Assembly (NCBI GenBank): GCA_035610365.1
Contig: CM069437.1
Coordinates: 55,390,093-55,454,092 of the forward strand
DNA length: 64,000 bases
From: Aquatica leii
Lineage: Eukaryota; Arthropoda; Insecta; Coleoptera; Lampyridae
Direction: 5' to 3'
The position numbers and the translations under genes were made by a program. Below are positions 21,443 to 32,598 of the stretch, in pieces (within the stretch, counting starts at the first letter, position 1; every line of letters begins with the position of its first letter). Under the pieces are notes generated by a model. The model saw only the letters and a list, made by a program, of their open reading frames with translations. It did not search any database and was not told the origin of the DNA.

Positions 21443-23620
21443 TTAACCCATTTATGCCCGTTGTATTTGTTTAACTACAGTTAATTTTTAGCCTTGGGGT
21501 GGGATCTATGTATTAACATTGTAAACTATAATTGCAGAATCGTAATCCCTGCAGTTTTCTGCATAAATTCTGACAGACAATTTGCGCTTTTTTCATTCTA
21601 TGTTATAATAATAGCAACTTACAGAGACACGTGCATCAGGTTTTGTGTGTTGAATGGTGACTAGCTGATAAGATTATTCAAATTTACAATTTCTTTTCAA
21701 ATTTGGAAATTTATTTTCTTGGAATATAACAAAGAAAGGTGTAAAAACAAGATTCTTTTGTTAGGTTAGTAAAAACTTTATTACATCTTATTTTGTGTTG
21801 GAGTAAACATGAGTGTACTCGATTGAGTACAGTGGGCAGATGCAGGATACATTTTCGGGTATTTTCTTGCTCTAGAAATTTCTATACTTTTAGGCATTTT
21901 TTTATGATGGAAAATCTCTACAAAATTTCCACTTCATCCTTTTTGTGGAAAAAGATTTACGAAACTAGCATCTGCAGAAGATACCATAGCAAATGTAACA
22001 TCAAGCTCAGATGTGGTAATTATTCCGCCCGAACCCGATTACCAAACTGATAAAGAGGAGTTTGATAAAGATGATCTGGTTACAGCTCATCTACCTGGTG
22101 ATGTTCCAGGAGAAGTTGAAGTAGCGATGGAGGATGATAGCGATGAAGAATACAACATGTCACTATCTAAGATTTGTACTACACTATCAAAAAAAGCAAA
22201 AATAACTCAGCCCAAGTGGAGTACCGAACAAGTAGATATGAGAATGACATCAATTCGTTTGAAAATGTGCCATTTATCTTGAACTGTATTAGTAGAAATT
22301 GGTTTGAGGAGATAAAAAAATATATACACTTGGCAAATAACACCCAGATTGACAAAAATGATAAAACGTTCAAAGTACGACCATTGATAAACTTACTGAA
22401 TAAAAAGTTCCAACAGTTCACGAATGTTTATCCATTGATGAAGCGATGGTACGTTATTTTGGACGTCATTCTGCGAAACAGTTCATTAAAGGTAAACCAG
22501 TACGGTTCGGATATAAAGACTGGATGTTATGTAGCTCCAGTGGTTATTCTTATGCCTTTGATACTTACTGTGGTGCTAAGCTAAGTTAAAATTCCGAAAT
22601 CCACACTTCCCTTAGGATCACAGGTGGTAATTGATCTTTTAAAATTTGTCAAAGAACCTGCTGATCACATCGTGTTCTTTAACAATTATTTTACTAGTTA
22701 CGATCTGCTGATTACTTTGAGAGAGAAAGGTATACGAGCTACCGGAACTGCGCGAGAGAACGCACTAAAAAATGTCATATCCTTCCTTCCGGCCAGATGA
22801 AAAAAAAAGACCGTGGTACTTTCAATTACCGTTACGATCAAGTAATTTTTTTCGTTTTCGTGAGATGGCATGATAATAGCGTAGTTACAATGGCTACCAA
22901 TTACGACGGCATTGAACCAATATCACAAGTAAAAAGATGGTCGTCAAAAAAAAAGGAAAAGATATCAGTATCCCAACCGAAGCTTTTCAATACCTACAAT
23001 ACGTACATGGGAGGGGTGGATCTTTTAGATCAATCGGTCAACAGTTACAGAGTTGCGATTCATGGCAAAAAGTGGTGGTGGGTTCTTTTTACCCACATGA
23101 TAAACGTCACTGTTGTAAACGCATGGAGACATATAGTCGCTTTCGCACAAGACCTCATGGATTTGCTGTTATTTCAACGAAATGTCACCCGCTATTACTT
23201 ACGATCTTATAACAAGGCCATTCCAAGAAGATCAACTTCAGGACGACCAACAGGCCACTTTCCGAAGAAATTGTCGAATCAACTTCGATGCAGCGTATGT
23301 CACAGCAGAATTAGGCGGGCTTGTGAGAAGTGCAATGTTACTCTTTGTATTGAGAGAGACTGTTTCAAGATATTTCACATACGCAATTAATTTTTAACAC
23401 ATCGATTGACTACTTTTGAATAAATGTTTTTCTGGTTTTTCGTTGACTTCTATTCTATAGGGGCCCGATGTACTCATTTGAGTACACCCTTTTTTCTTTC
23501 GTTTTAGGCAAATTAGCTGAAAATGAAGCATACATGACAAAAATATACTGTACTCGACTAGATTCAATCATCAATAATTGTTTCAATCTTTCACAAGATT
23601 GGTGGGCATTAATGGGTTAA
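21443..23620 (+). mobile_element. piggyBac element A with both terminal repeats and TTAA target duplication
   Basis: The left end is TTAA (21443-21446) followed by CCCATTTATGCCC. The right end is GGGCATTAATGGG (23604-23616) followed by TTAA (23617-23620). The 13-bp terminal repeats differ at one base. TTAA duplication and CCC.../...GGG ends are diagnostic of piggyBac. Two 18-bp interior palindromes, TGTACTC-N4-GAGTACA, lie at 21814-21831 and 23469-23486. Total length about 2.2 kb, with a broken transposase inside. Confidence 0.9.
21809..23390 (+). pseudogene. piggyBac-type transposase A, inactivated
   Basis: An acidic N-terminal region (PPEPDYQTDKEEFDKDDL, near 22025-22080) leads to the core. 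Core blocks are WFEEIKKYIHLANNTQIDKND, KVRPLINLLNKKFQQF, then after a frame change SIDEAMVRYFGRHSAKQF (first catalytic Asp) and GYKDWMLCSSSGYSYAFDTY. Next is IVFFNNYFTSYDLL, where the second catalytic Asp of FDN[YF]FTS is Asn, then YMGGVDLLDQSVNSYRV (third Asp, near 23010-23050). The C-terminus is a Cys-rich zinc-binding domain (CSVCHSRIRRACEKC) with stop at 23388-23390. At least three frame changes and early stops (for example 21824) show it is dead. Terminal repeats flank it. Confidence 0.9.
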
Positions 23621-24356
23621 TATGCAAGTCGCAGACTAATACAAAGCTATTCACGCGTACACAAAATGAGACATTTAGCATTTCTAAAACCACAGTTTCT
23701 TGAATAAAGTGAATTACAAAATTATTATATATAAATTAAACATATTTTTGTCATCGTTGAAAGTTTCTTTTAGTGCAAACAATTAACATTCTATTTTGAA
23801 CAAATCCAGAATCGTACAAACTTTTCATAATTGTTTGTTGTTTTATACTTTTTCGGTAAAACAATGTTCCCGGCGGTAAATAAATAAAGCCGGAATATCT
23901 TGATGCCTAGTTGGTATATTTCTAATAATTCTTTTAATGCAGCTTAATTTTAATAACTTGACTGCTTAACTTCAACCGAAACGTTTGATATTACGTAATC
24001 ATATTATGTAAGACAAAAAAAGTTTCTCAAATAAAGAGGCAAACTGGTTGTCAATAATCTTAATCTTCTGAATCGTATTTCGGTAAATTGTTTTTTCGGT
24101 TAATTGTATTTCCGTGAACTGTTTTCTTTTTTAGACCCTTTTGAAAACTACAGTTCTAACTGAATGCCTAAACGGACAAGAGAGTGCTACTATACTCGGT
24201 GAAAATTTTTTTTAAAAGATATAAAAAATATCAATTTTCTATTTCTTTTTTAATTTTACATGTGTTTTAGGTTTTGAAAATGTAAGGAAAAATATTAAAT
24301 ATTAATAAACAATACTGTTTAATTATGCAAATTTTTTAAACTATATAATACATTTT
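23621..24356. other. AT-rich spacer, 3' flank of EcKL-2
   Basis: No gene recognised. The right part is the 3' flank of EcKL-2 (minus strand). No confident AATAAA on that strand could be assigned. Confidence 0.3.
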
Positions 24357-27262
24357 TTAATCATCAAATACTCCAAAATTATCATAGAATGGTAACAAAA
24401 ACTTAATAGCGGTTAAGTAATTATTATTAGTAAAGCAATGGTGACGAAAACTTCCTTCTTCGCCAGTTTTCATAAAATTGAATACGGAAGCGTCTTCTCG
24501 TTTATCTGCTTTCATACATGGTAGAGCCATACACATTGCTGTGAAACCTACAAATATACGTAAAAACATGCTGTAACACAATTACAAAACAAACCTATAT
24601 ATGCTTTATCGCAAAACTCCTTCTTAAAATCATTCCAATTTAAAATACTGCTTTTAATCCCCAAAATTTTGACATTTCTTACAAATTCGTTGTAATAATG
24701 ATGCAAAATATCGTTAATATGATTTTCTTTTACTTCTGGACTTGTGCTTGTAGTTATGAAATAATGTAGATCAACGCACGGACTGGCAAATACAGAAAGT
24801 TGAAAATCGATCTGTAAAAATTTAACACAAAGTTATAGTTTAGATACACATATGATGCTTACAAACAGGACGTCGTTTACGCTGCCATCTTCATCATACT
24901 GAAACATTATGTTGTTACACCAAAAATCACCATGATTTAAAACGTTGAATTTTGAATCGCGTTCTGTTGACGTATAAAGCTTTTTTTTAATATCCTCCTT
25001 AATTTTTTTATAGTATTTTTGTAGACCTATTATGACTTGATTCTATTAAAATTAAACCAATTTTAAAGAACTTACTTGGTTCTCTTTTACAAACGTTTAG
25101 TGTTTCTTGGAAAGCAATTGAAAACAAGTTTTTAAACGTTTCTGTTTTACCAAACATTCCCTTACTATATTCATCCATAATTTTAGGATTCTTTAAATGT
25201 ATAACAAAATTAATTATAATTATGCAAACTTTTAACATATAAATTATTTACTTTTTCATACAAGACCAGTGACGCTGCATGCAAATAAGCCAATTTTTCA
25301 ATAGTAAGCAGACAATGCTCCAAATTTAATCCTTCTTGGCGACTTGCAACTTTATAATTTAACGTTGATAAATCTTCTATAACGATCATATTTTTTGGTT
25401 CTGTAGATAAATAATATGTTTTTGGAGCAAGACATTTTCTGTATTCTAAAATCAAAAATAATCTAAAATTTATACAATTATTATATACTAAATAATACAA
25501 CATAAATTTAAAAAAAAAACTTTGTTTTAAAACAGTGTTTAAACGAAAATTATAAAGTAATTTGGGGAAAGCTGTAAATGAAATTATTAATTATTATTAT
25601 AATTAATTATAATTAACTGCAATTAATGATAAGAATAAAAATTATAATTAAAACCAATAATAATTAAAATTAATAAAAAATAATAAATTAATAATTAAAA
25701 TTTAAAAAAAAATTATTCTCATGTTATTTTGATTAACCTCACGTTTGATAATGATAACTAGTGGCATCTTTTCTATATACCAGGTTTTTTAAGTAACCCG
25801 TTTGTTAAAAGTTTTTTTACTTCCAATCATAATTTGATTTTGATTTTTTTAATAATAAGTAACTGGTTGTACCAGAAATGACACCGGTTTTTTTAATGTC
25901 ATATGAAATGCTATACTTTTTATTAATTTTTTTAATTCTACGTGTAATTTTAAAGCTATTTTGTTCATAGCTCATTATCCCAAAAGTTGCGATATTTAAA
26001 TGTTTTTAAAATTTTTGCATTTGTAACATCAACTTTAGAAATTCATATCTTGTCAAATTATGAAGTTTAAGCTACGGTATTTGGATCACTATTCATTAAA
26101 ATTATCATCTTTTAAACAACTTTTTGTAAAAGTCTAACACACATACAAATAAATGTTCAAAATATAATGTCAAAAAGTAAAAATACACGTAAAATTAAAA
26201 AAAATTAATAAAAAGTATAGCATTCCATTTGAAATTGAAAAAAAATTAAATTATGATTGGAAGTATAAAAACTTTTAACGATTAACAACAATTAAATGAC
26301 TTTCTTTAACATTATATCTCTTATTTATTTTCATAGTAAGAAGAGAACTAACTTGTATACATAACCAATTCAATATTGAAAAATAAAGTGTATTTTTTTT
26401 CGTGATCTTGTTATTTCAATTTTCAATGTACTAATCCCAAAATCTTTGAAAGTAGCGATTTACCTTATGTAGATAATAACAATTTCTTTTTTTGGTTTTA
26501 ACATTAATTCTTATAAGTGCCAATTTTCAATTTGCCAAACAAAAATTTATTAAACTGAACATAGATATATTGAATAATTTTTGTGTGTTCATTTATATAT
26601 TTAATTAGAAATAAATAAAATGATTAGTAACAATTAATTGCAAAATAAATTAGTGATTTAATGACTTAATTAAAAATTTTATCACATTTGGTTTTATTAT
26701 TGGTTTTTACAACACACGCTATCTCAATTTTAGATTTTAACATAAAATAATTTTCTACTGTTTCAGTTAATCTGCCTTAATTTTTAAATACTTTGTAACT
26801 ACAATCTTCTAAAAATACGTAGTTTTTTAAGATCATAAGTCAATACACTATCAGTTTTAAAACAATAACATAAATATAAACAAAATATTATAAAAACACA
26901 TACCGAGCTTTTCAATCATTGGTAAAATACAACGATATATACTAAATTCACAAGAAAAAAATCCCATTTCTTCGTTAAATTTCTGCACAAGTTCATTTTC
27001 TAGAAGACGTTTGACAATTAGTGACGCCGATTGAACACCATTTCTAAACAAAAAAATTAAATAAAAAATTACAACATTAAAAAAACAACCTGTCTTTTTC
27101 AGAAAACTTAACAACAATCCGTAACAACTCACAAACGTAATTTTCGCCTGGTGGAACTACATACGATACGTCAGTACTGATTATGTTTATATTACTCTGA
27201 AATCTTTTGTTGATAATATTTGTTAAAAAATGTTTAGGGAAATTGTCTTGTATGATCGACAT
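24357..27262 (-). CDS. EcKL-2: ecdysteroid-kinase-like (CHK-kinase-like) protein, seven exons
   Basis: Exons on the minus strand: 27262-27090, 27043-26904, 25445-25252, 25190-25076, 25026-24863, 24811-24595, 24547-24357. All junctions have GT..AG and the coding length is 1194 nt (397 aa plus stop), close to the family's usual 400 or so. N-lobe: VVPPGENYVCELLRIVVKFS (aa 37-56). Hinge: MIVIEDLSTLNYKV. Then LEHCLLTIEKLAYLHAASLV. Catalytic loop: NHGDFWCNNIMFQ (about aa 238-250), with the catalytic Asp in HGD. Metal-binding IDFQ lies at about aa 263-266. The C-terminus (GFTAMCMALPC...GVFDD) is conserved with EcKL-3. No signal peptide or membrane segment is seen, so it is probably cytosolic. Intron 2 (about 1.46 kb) holds a 476-bp foldback element. 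Substrate is unknown; the family name implies ecdysteroid 22-phosphorylation, which needs testing for each member. Confidence 0.9.
25804..26279. repeat. Foldback/MITE in intron 2 of EcKL-2
   Basis: The left arm starts GTTAAAAGTTTTTTTACTTCC (25804) and includes AATGCTATACTTTTTATTAA and TACGTGTA. The right arm (about 26155-26279) is its complement, ending GGAAGTATAAAAACTTTTAAC. Arms are roughly 120-155 bp with scattered mismatches and a spacer of about 200 bp. EcKL-3 lacks it at the same intron, so the insertion postdates the duplication or was lost from EcKL-3. Confidence 0.65.
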
Positions 27263-27290
27263 TGTATAATTAACTCGAAGTAACTTAGCG

Positions 27291-27350
27291 ATTGCTTATA
27301 AGGAAAATGATCGCGTGACCTCTCGGAAACTTGCGTCGTATTCTCAATAA
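27291..27350 (-). promoter_or_regulatory. Proximal promoter of EcKL-2: TTATAA and CACGCG conserved with EcKL-3
   Basis: Minus strand: AATACGACGCAAGTTT, then GGTCACGCGA (CACGCG at 27317-27312), then CTTATAAGCAATCGCTAAG, with TTATAA (27301-27296) only about 34 bases before the ATG. EcKL-3 carries the same blocks in the same order and spacing. If TTATAA is the TATA element, the 5' UTR would be only a few nucleotides. CACGCG is the E-box-like core bound by the juvenile hormone receptor complex (Met/Taiman) in other insects; relevance here is inferred. Confidence 0.55.
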
Positions 27351-28891
27351 CGACGAACATTTAAAATACATTAACTGCGATTTTTTTTACTTAATTAACA
27401 ACTACTTCAGTAAAACTGTCTAATTCAGTAAAATATATTGATTATTCAGATTCTCGGATACAAAACAACTATTTTTTTGTTACGCAATTTACTGTAATAA
27501 ATTTTAACATATGTAAGAAACAACACGAAATAAATAAATATTGTTTAAAAAAATCAAATGCTATAAAAATAAACAAATTAATAATTTTTCCACAAACAAT
27601 CAAAACATACAACTAACGTGTGATGAAATTACTTGTTAGAATCTATTGTAATATTCGGAATACATAAAATGTTTATCAGATGTAGTGAATCAAAATGACT
27701 TTTTTATGCATTGAAAATTAACATTATTGCGTAAAATGATACGACAAAAATAATAACAACCATTGTTTGGCAAGTTTGAGTTTCTTATTATTACCATTGT
27801 TTTGACGTAATACGTTTCAGTGCGTAGCAGTGTACCAGTAAAACTAATAAAGAACACGTTTTACAATAAAAAGACAAATTAAGCAAAAAAAAACTAATAT
27901 AAGGTTACATCGAGAAATTTACCTACTATAGCAAAAACTATTAAACATATTTTATTTTCATTATGAAAATGGAGCGTTGCAAATTATACAAGTTGCAAAT
28001 GCTCATTTTTTACGAGTTTTATACTATATTTTTTCTACGGCTATCTCTTTAATTGTTTATTAAAGTCAAACATAATCAAACTTTTTACAAAAATAACAAG
28101 CATGTTAGAAATAAATAACCGAAATTTTAAAACTTATTGCGTTGGTAACATTACTTTTATTTCACAATTAAAAACTATGCTGCATCTTAATATTCATTTT
28201 ATTTTAGTTTGTCTGCGATTATGTTACAAGTTATCTTACTTGTAGGATTTAATTAATAAAATAAGTTATTAGCCTAATATATTTTTTTAATTATTGCTAT
28301 TAATTTTTACTAGATATTGTTTTTGAAAAAGCGAACTTTAAGATTTGGTTTAAAATTACTAAAAAAGTTGAGATTCTCATTACAACTTACACTAACGGTC
28401 ACTTCTATAAATTATCCATTTTTTAATAAAACAACACAATATTTTAATCTTACATGCATAAAAAAAACAGATTGCTCGGTTCATACTACTAATAATTATT
28501 GCGAATTTGTTACTTGTAAAATTTCGGCGAGGAATTTCGAGCCGATAACAAGGTTGGCAACTAACTTTTGGGTTTTGGATAACATAATCAAAATATAATA
28601 GGGCGCCAGGTAGGCTCGTCAAACACCAGGTACTGACAAGGTTCTTTAACGGCTTGCAGGACTGACAAAATGGCAGAGCGTACTAAGTAAGTGGAACCCG
28701 GCGAGAATCAATGTACAAAGGTGTAATTACATAAATGTAAGTAAATAGTATATTTTATTAATAGGCCTGAAAGAAGGCTTTTTCCGTGTGAGCTTGCGAG
28801 TCTGAATTACTCTTCATTAAAACAATGCATATCTAGAATGCATTGAAAATTTTATGCATAATTGTTTTGACGTGGGCCAATATTTTAAAAG
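27351..28891. other. No recognised gene
   Basis: AT-rich sequence upstream of EcKL-2. The open frame at 28317-28598 has no family motif. A less AT-rich patch near 28600-28690 was not identified. Confidence 0.3.
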
Positions 28892-29492
28892 ATGGATTCT
28901 GTAGAACATAATTTTGAAATACTAGAAAATATTACTCAGCAAGCAGCAGAAGTACGAACAGAATTACTTCCTAAAAAATCTCGAGACAGATATGAAAAAG
29001 AGTATCGTTTGTTCTATAAATAGCGCAAACAAAAAATGTAAAATCTGTGAGTGATGATGTTTTACTTGTTTATTTGTCAGAGAAAGCTAAAGTTTTCAAA
29101 CCATCTACCCTGTGGAGTCGATTCTCTATGATAAAAAGTTGATTATTTATTAAAGAAAATGTAGACATTAGCAAGTAAGTACAATTCACAGAGTAATACT
29201 TCTATTTTTTACTTATACACTGATGCATTCATTCGTACAGATTTCCACAAACAATCGCATTTCTCAAACGTCAAGGTGTTGGTTACGTACCTAAAAAAGC
29301 AGAACAAGTAACCAAATTTATTTGTGAAGCTTCAGATGAGAAATTGTTATTGACAAAGGTTTGTGTTTGACTTATATGTAAAAAATGTTCCTTCCGATAG
29401 TAATACTAATTTTCGTACAGGTACTTTTGATATTTGGTATTTATGGAGCATGTCGACACGTCGTAAAAAAGCAAATCGGAGAGTTCGACTAA
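28892..29492 (+). pseudogene. Broken, intron-containing tyrosine-recombinase-like (Crypton-related?) gene fragment
   Basis: ATG 28892 opens MDSVEHNFEILENITQQAA. The frame then meets TAG at about 29020 and a 1-base shift within a C-A-rich run. Restoring neither, the conserved blocks still read as DDVLLVYLSEKAKVFKPSTLWSRFSMI and IKENVDIS. Two introns with proper ends follow: GTAAGT at 29175 to AG at 29240, and GTTTGT at 29359 to AG at 29420. They join ISK|FPQTIAFLKRQGVGYVPKKA and ..LLTK|VLLIFGIYGACRH in frame. The pattern fits the N-terminal core-binding domain and first catalytic strand (including the ACR Arg) of tyrosine recombinases present in many insect genomes. It ends at TAA 29490-29492, so most of the catalytic domain is absent. 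Family assignment is by pattern memory. Confidence 0.55.
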
Positions 29493-30156
29493 AACTGTAA
29501 ATATCAGTAAAAATTCAAATTGTACTTGTAATGTTACATTTAATTAATTTACTGTTTAAAATAAAGACTGTTCGATTAGTTCTTCTTCTACTTTATACAT
29601 TCCTAAAAAGTAATGTACCATAATTAGCTGTTTACAAAGAAAACTATAACTTGCATGTCACTCAATCCAGTAAACTTGAAATAGAATTTACTACAAAAAT
29701 TTTACAATAAAGAATGTGGTTCAACTTTGAATACAAATAAAGATTTTGACGGATGTCAAAAATTTAGTGTAAAAATGCAGATTGCCAACATTAATTTCAT
29801 GGCGCAAAAGAGACCGAAAACTGTTAAATTACATTGAAAGTATACTTTGGGAAAGAATTAACTCTACCTGAAGTATCTAAAAATTATTGTTATAAAATTA
29901 GTCGTTAGTATTGTTACCTATAATTAAAGTCACTAGTGTAATGTTATTTTTAAAAATCGGCAACAATGGAGCACGGGTAAAACGTTTCCCGTGCACTGCA
30001 CCGGAAAAATGACCTTTCATAGCTCATAAACAAGTACGAAATAAATATGTTTTTATTGTGGTATAATGAAAATAATCTGCATAAATAAATAAATCTGTGT
30101 AAACATATATGTAATGACTAAATAAATGACACTGGTATAATAATTATAGTGTATGA
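29493..30156. other. No gene; expected position of the BEL/Pao 3' LTR
   Basis: This directly follows the 3' end of the BEL/Pao element in its reading direction, so a 3' LTR would be expected. I could not match it to any sequence right of 32598 and therefore do not call LTRs. Confidence 0.3.
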
Positions 30157-30780
30157 CTACACGATTTGTAGAGATAATGTGCTAAAAAATATAATATCTA
30201 TTTCTATGCCGCTAATATCAGCTCCACTAGCAGTGTTGACTGTGACAACTCTTGAAACACCATCAGAACCGGGATGAAGCTGCATAATGCGACCTAGGCT
30301 CCATTTTAAAAGGGGTAAATTGTCATCCTTTATAACAACTAAGACATCTGGTTTCAATAATGTGTTTGACTGTTGCCTCCATTTGCTTCGGGTTTAGAGC
30401 TCGGATATATACTCTTTCGACCACCGCTGAAAAATGTTGCTGCATTTGCTGACAGCGTCTAAACCGAGTTAGAGAACAACTCAAATAATTGGATATGTTT
30501 TATGAAGCGAGTGCTGTCAATGGCTACCCAATTAAAAAGTGCCCAGAGGTTAAAGGGTAGGTAGGATCGTTAGAAATAAGATGCAAGGTCGGAAATTTAA
30601 ACATGCTTCAGTCAATGCAAGTGTAGTAGCACATTTTTTATAAGTTAAGTTATAAGCTGTTATTTCCGATAACTCGTTTTATGTGGAATTTAGTCGATTT
30701 TACGCCTGCCTCCCAAAGCCCCACAAAATGAGGTGATCTAGGAGGAATAACATGCCAATTGATCCCTTCTTAGCTTAGTT
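30157..30780 (-). pseudogene. BEL/Pao integrase C-terminal part and DUF5641-type end
   Basis: Minus strand, several frames: INWHVIPPRSPHFVGLWEAG near 30690-30770, with the catalytic Glu of 'GG.WE'. Then a block corresponding to RFRRCQQMQQHFSAVVERVY, IRALNPKQMEATVKH. The last open frame 30357-30157 has VLVVIKDDNLPLLKWSLGRI and LHPGSDGVSRVVTVNTASG, the highly conserved end of BEL/Pao Pol. Dead by frameshifts and by loss of the integrase N-half. Confidence 0.8.
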
Positions 30781-30866
30781 CTGTAAGTAATTTAATCTTT
30801 GCGGTTTTTAAAAACCTTTTAAACTCTTCGACTAACTGTCGATTTCAACATTTTTTCAGCAGTCAA

Positions 30867-31403
30867 TTAATCGGGCGATAACGGTAACGACTTGTTGCAT
30901 TTTTCAATTTCCCAAAATTGCGTTAGCTTTTTATCAATATCTGAATTTTTAATAAAATGACAATGAATTGTATTTGAAATTTTCCGCCGGAGATTATCCA
31001 ACCCAATACTGTCTTTTGTAAAATCGACGCGTTTATACCTAACGTAATTTTGTCCTACTTCAAGCAAAAACCAAAACAATTCTGCACCGATTAACATATC
31101 AACTGTATTTGGAACATTAAATTCAGGATCAGCTAATGCTATATTCTTAGGTATACTTAAACTAGTTTTATCAAATGGGTACGAGGGTAGATTATCTGTT
31201 ATTTTATCAATAATTAGACAATTAATAGTAGAACTATTGCTGGAATAAGCGGACTTAATATTAACGTAAACTTTGTATCTTATACAAATTATGTAAGATT
31301 GATTAAACCCCGCTATCGATATTTTTGTCTTCAATTTATTTAATTGTAACTTATTAATTAAGTCTGCGGTTATAAAACTTGATTGTGAACCTCTATCGAG
31401 CAA
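30867..31403 (-). pseudogene. BEL/Pao aspartic protease (A17-like) fragment
   Basis: It opens with LDRGSQSSFITADLINKL. The family's active-site LDSGSQ is altered to LDRGSQ, so the catalytic D-S/T-G triad is broken at its second position. PEFNVPNTVDMLIGAELFW follows, the conserved 'D.LIGAD.FW' strand. The preceding gag frame overlaps its start by 34 bases in another frame, pointing to a lost frame. The C-flank FWEIEKCN leads to the deletion junction. Protease would mature the Gag-Pol polyprotein. Confidence 0.8.
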
Positions 31404-32598
31404 CGCTCTGCAACTATGTAACGATCTTTTATTATCACAAATTTTAAATAAGCGGTTGACAATAAAACTTGTTTAAAATTTGCAATATACAAACTAACAA
31501 CAGTTTCCGATTGCAAATTCGGGCTTGCGTCAATGTTTGTACTTGGACATGCATTAACACTAACCGTAGAATTGTTACCAAAATGTAGTAATGTGTAATG
31601 TCTTTGTCGGCATTTTCTACAGAAATTCAAACTTCTACATTCTTTAGATTTATGATTATTTTTTAAACAGCTGGTGCCTAAACTTAAATTGTTAATTTCG
31701 GAAAATCGATTTTCCGAAGAATAACTTAATAATTTAAGGCACTGACTTAAGTAATGTTCACCGTTGCATAAATTACAAGTCATTTTAAAATCTTTTTTTG
31801 TAACAAACGATCTTATTTTTGTTCATATGATTCATTTGCATTAATATTTTCGAGCATTGAGCATTTATCGCAAAGAAATTTATTTATATCTGACATTGTG
31901 AGTAAGGTACTAATTGCAGTGTTTTTTCCTTCCCATTCATGTTTAGTGATTTGACCAAACTTATTTGTAATAACGTAAATAAGCAAAACGTCTCAATGTT
32001 GCAAATTAAAAAATGCAAATTTTGTTTTTATATCTTTTGTTTAATAAATTCCAGGTAGTATTGTAATTTTGTCGACGACATTTCTAAAGAACGAATTATA
32101 TCTACCGCTTCACTCTTTAAAGAAGAACGCAGGTTATAGAATTTTTGTACGTGAGAGATTATACTATTTGTATAAACTAAGGAATTAAATACATCCTTAA
32201 AATAAAGCCATTGGCCATAAGAACCGTCAAAAACTGTCAAATTAATACTGGGTAATTTTATCGAATTTAACAAATTTGTATCATTGTTTACGATAGATCG
32301 AGTAGATAAAATGTTTGTTGCTTGGTAACTTTCATGTTCAATTATAACTCTTTCGGCATTTAAAATAATCGTTTTCAAAGTTTATGATTTTGTTTGATTG
32401 ATCAACTGTATCGAGAGCGCCAATGCTTGCATGTATTCCAATAAATGAATCATCGCTTAATTCTATCTTTTGAATTCGTTTTTTTATTTGAAGTAAATCA
32501 GGGTTGAATTTGTCAATTTTGTTTAGATATGAACTGAATCGGTTCAGATTTCCTTTAATTGTAGCGCGTTTGCTAATTAGTTCTTTTAGAGTAGTCAT
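31370..32598 (-). pseudogene. BEL/Pao gag with zinc-knuckle region
   Basis: The gag N-terminus MTTLKELISKRATIKGNLNR is in one frame (32338-32598). The next frame (32028-32378) has LPSINLTVFDGSYGQWLYFK and FYNLRSSLKSEAVDIIRSL, the DUF1759-type gag core of Pao elements. After a break near 32027 and about 245 bp of lost frame, 31370-31783 encodes the Cys/His region CNLCNGEHYLSQC...CLKNNHKSKEC...CRKCRQRHYTLLH, three knuckle-like units typical of Pao, which bind element RNA. Frame changes make it non-functional. Confidence 0.8.

Larger units (their letters stand above)
30157..32598 (-). mobile_element. BEL/Pao retrotransposon, internally deleted, minus strand
   Basis: In minus-strand order: gag (32598-about 31800), zinc-knuckle region (31783-31560), aspartic protease (31403-30867), then the integrase C-terminal part and terminal domain (about 30780-30157). 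Reverse transcriptase, RNase H and the first half of integrase are missing. The protease C-flank (FWEIEKCNKSLPLSP) is followed within about 100 bp by the integrase block that ends in PPRSPHF. A single internal deletion of about 2.5 kb or more explains this. LTRs are not recognised. Confidence 0.85.
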
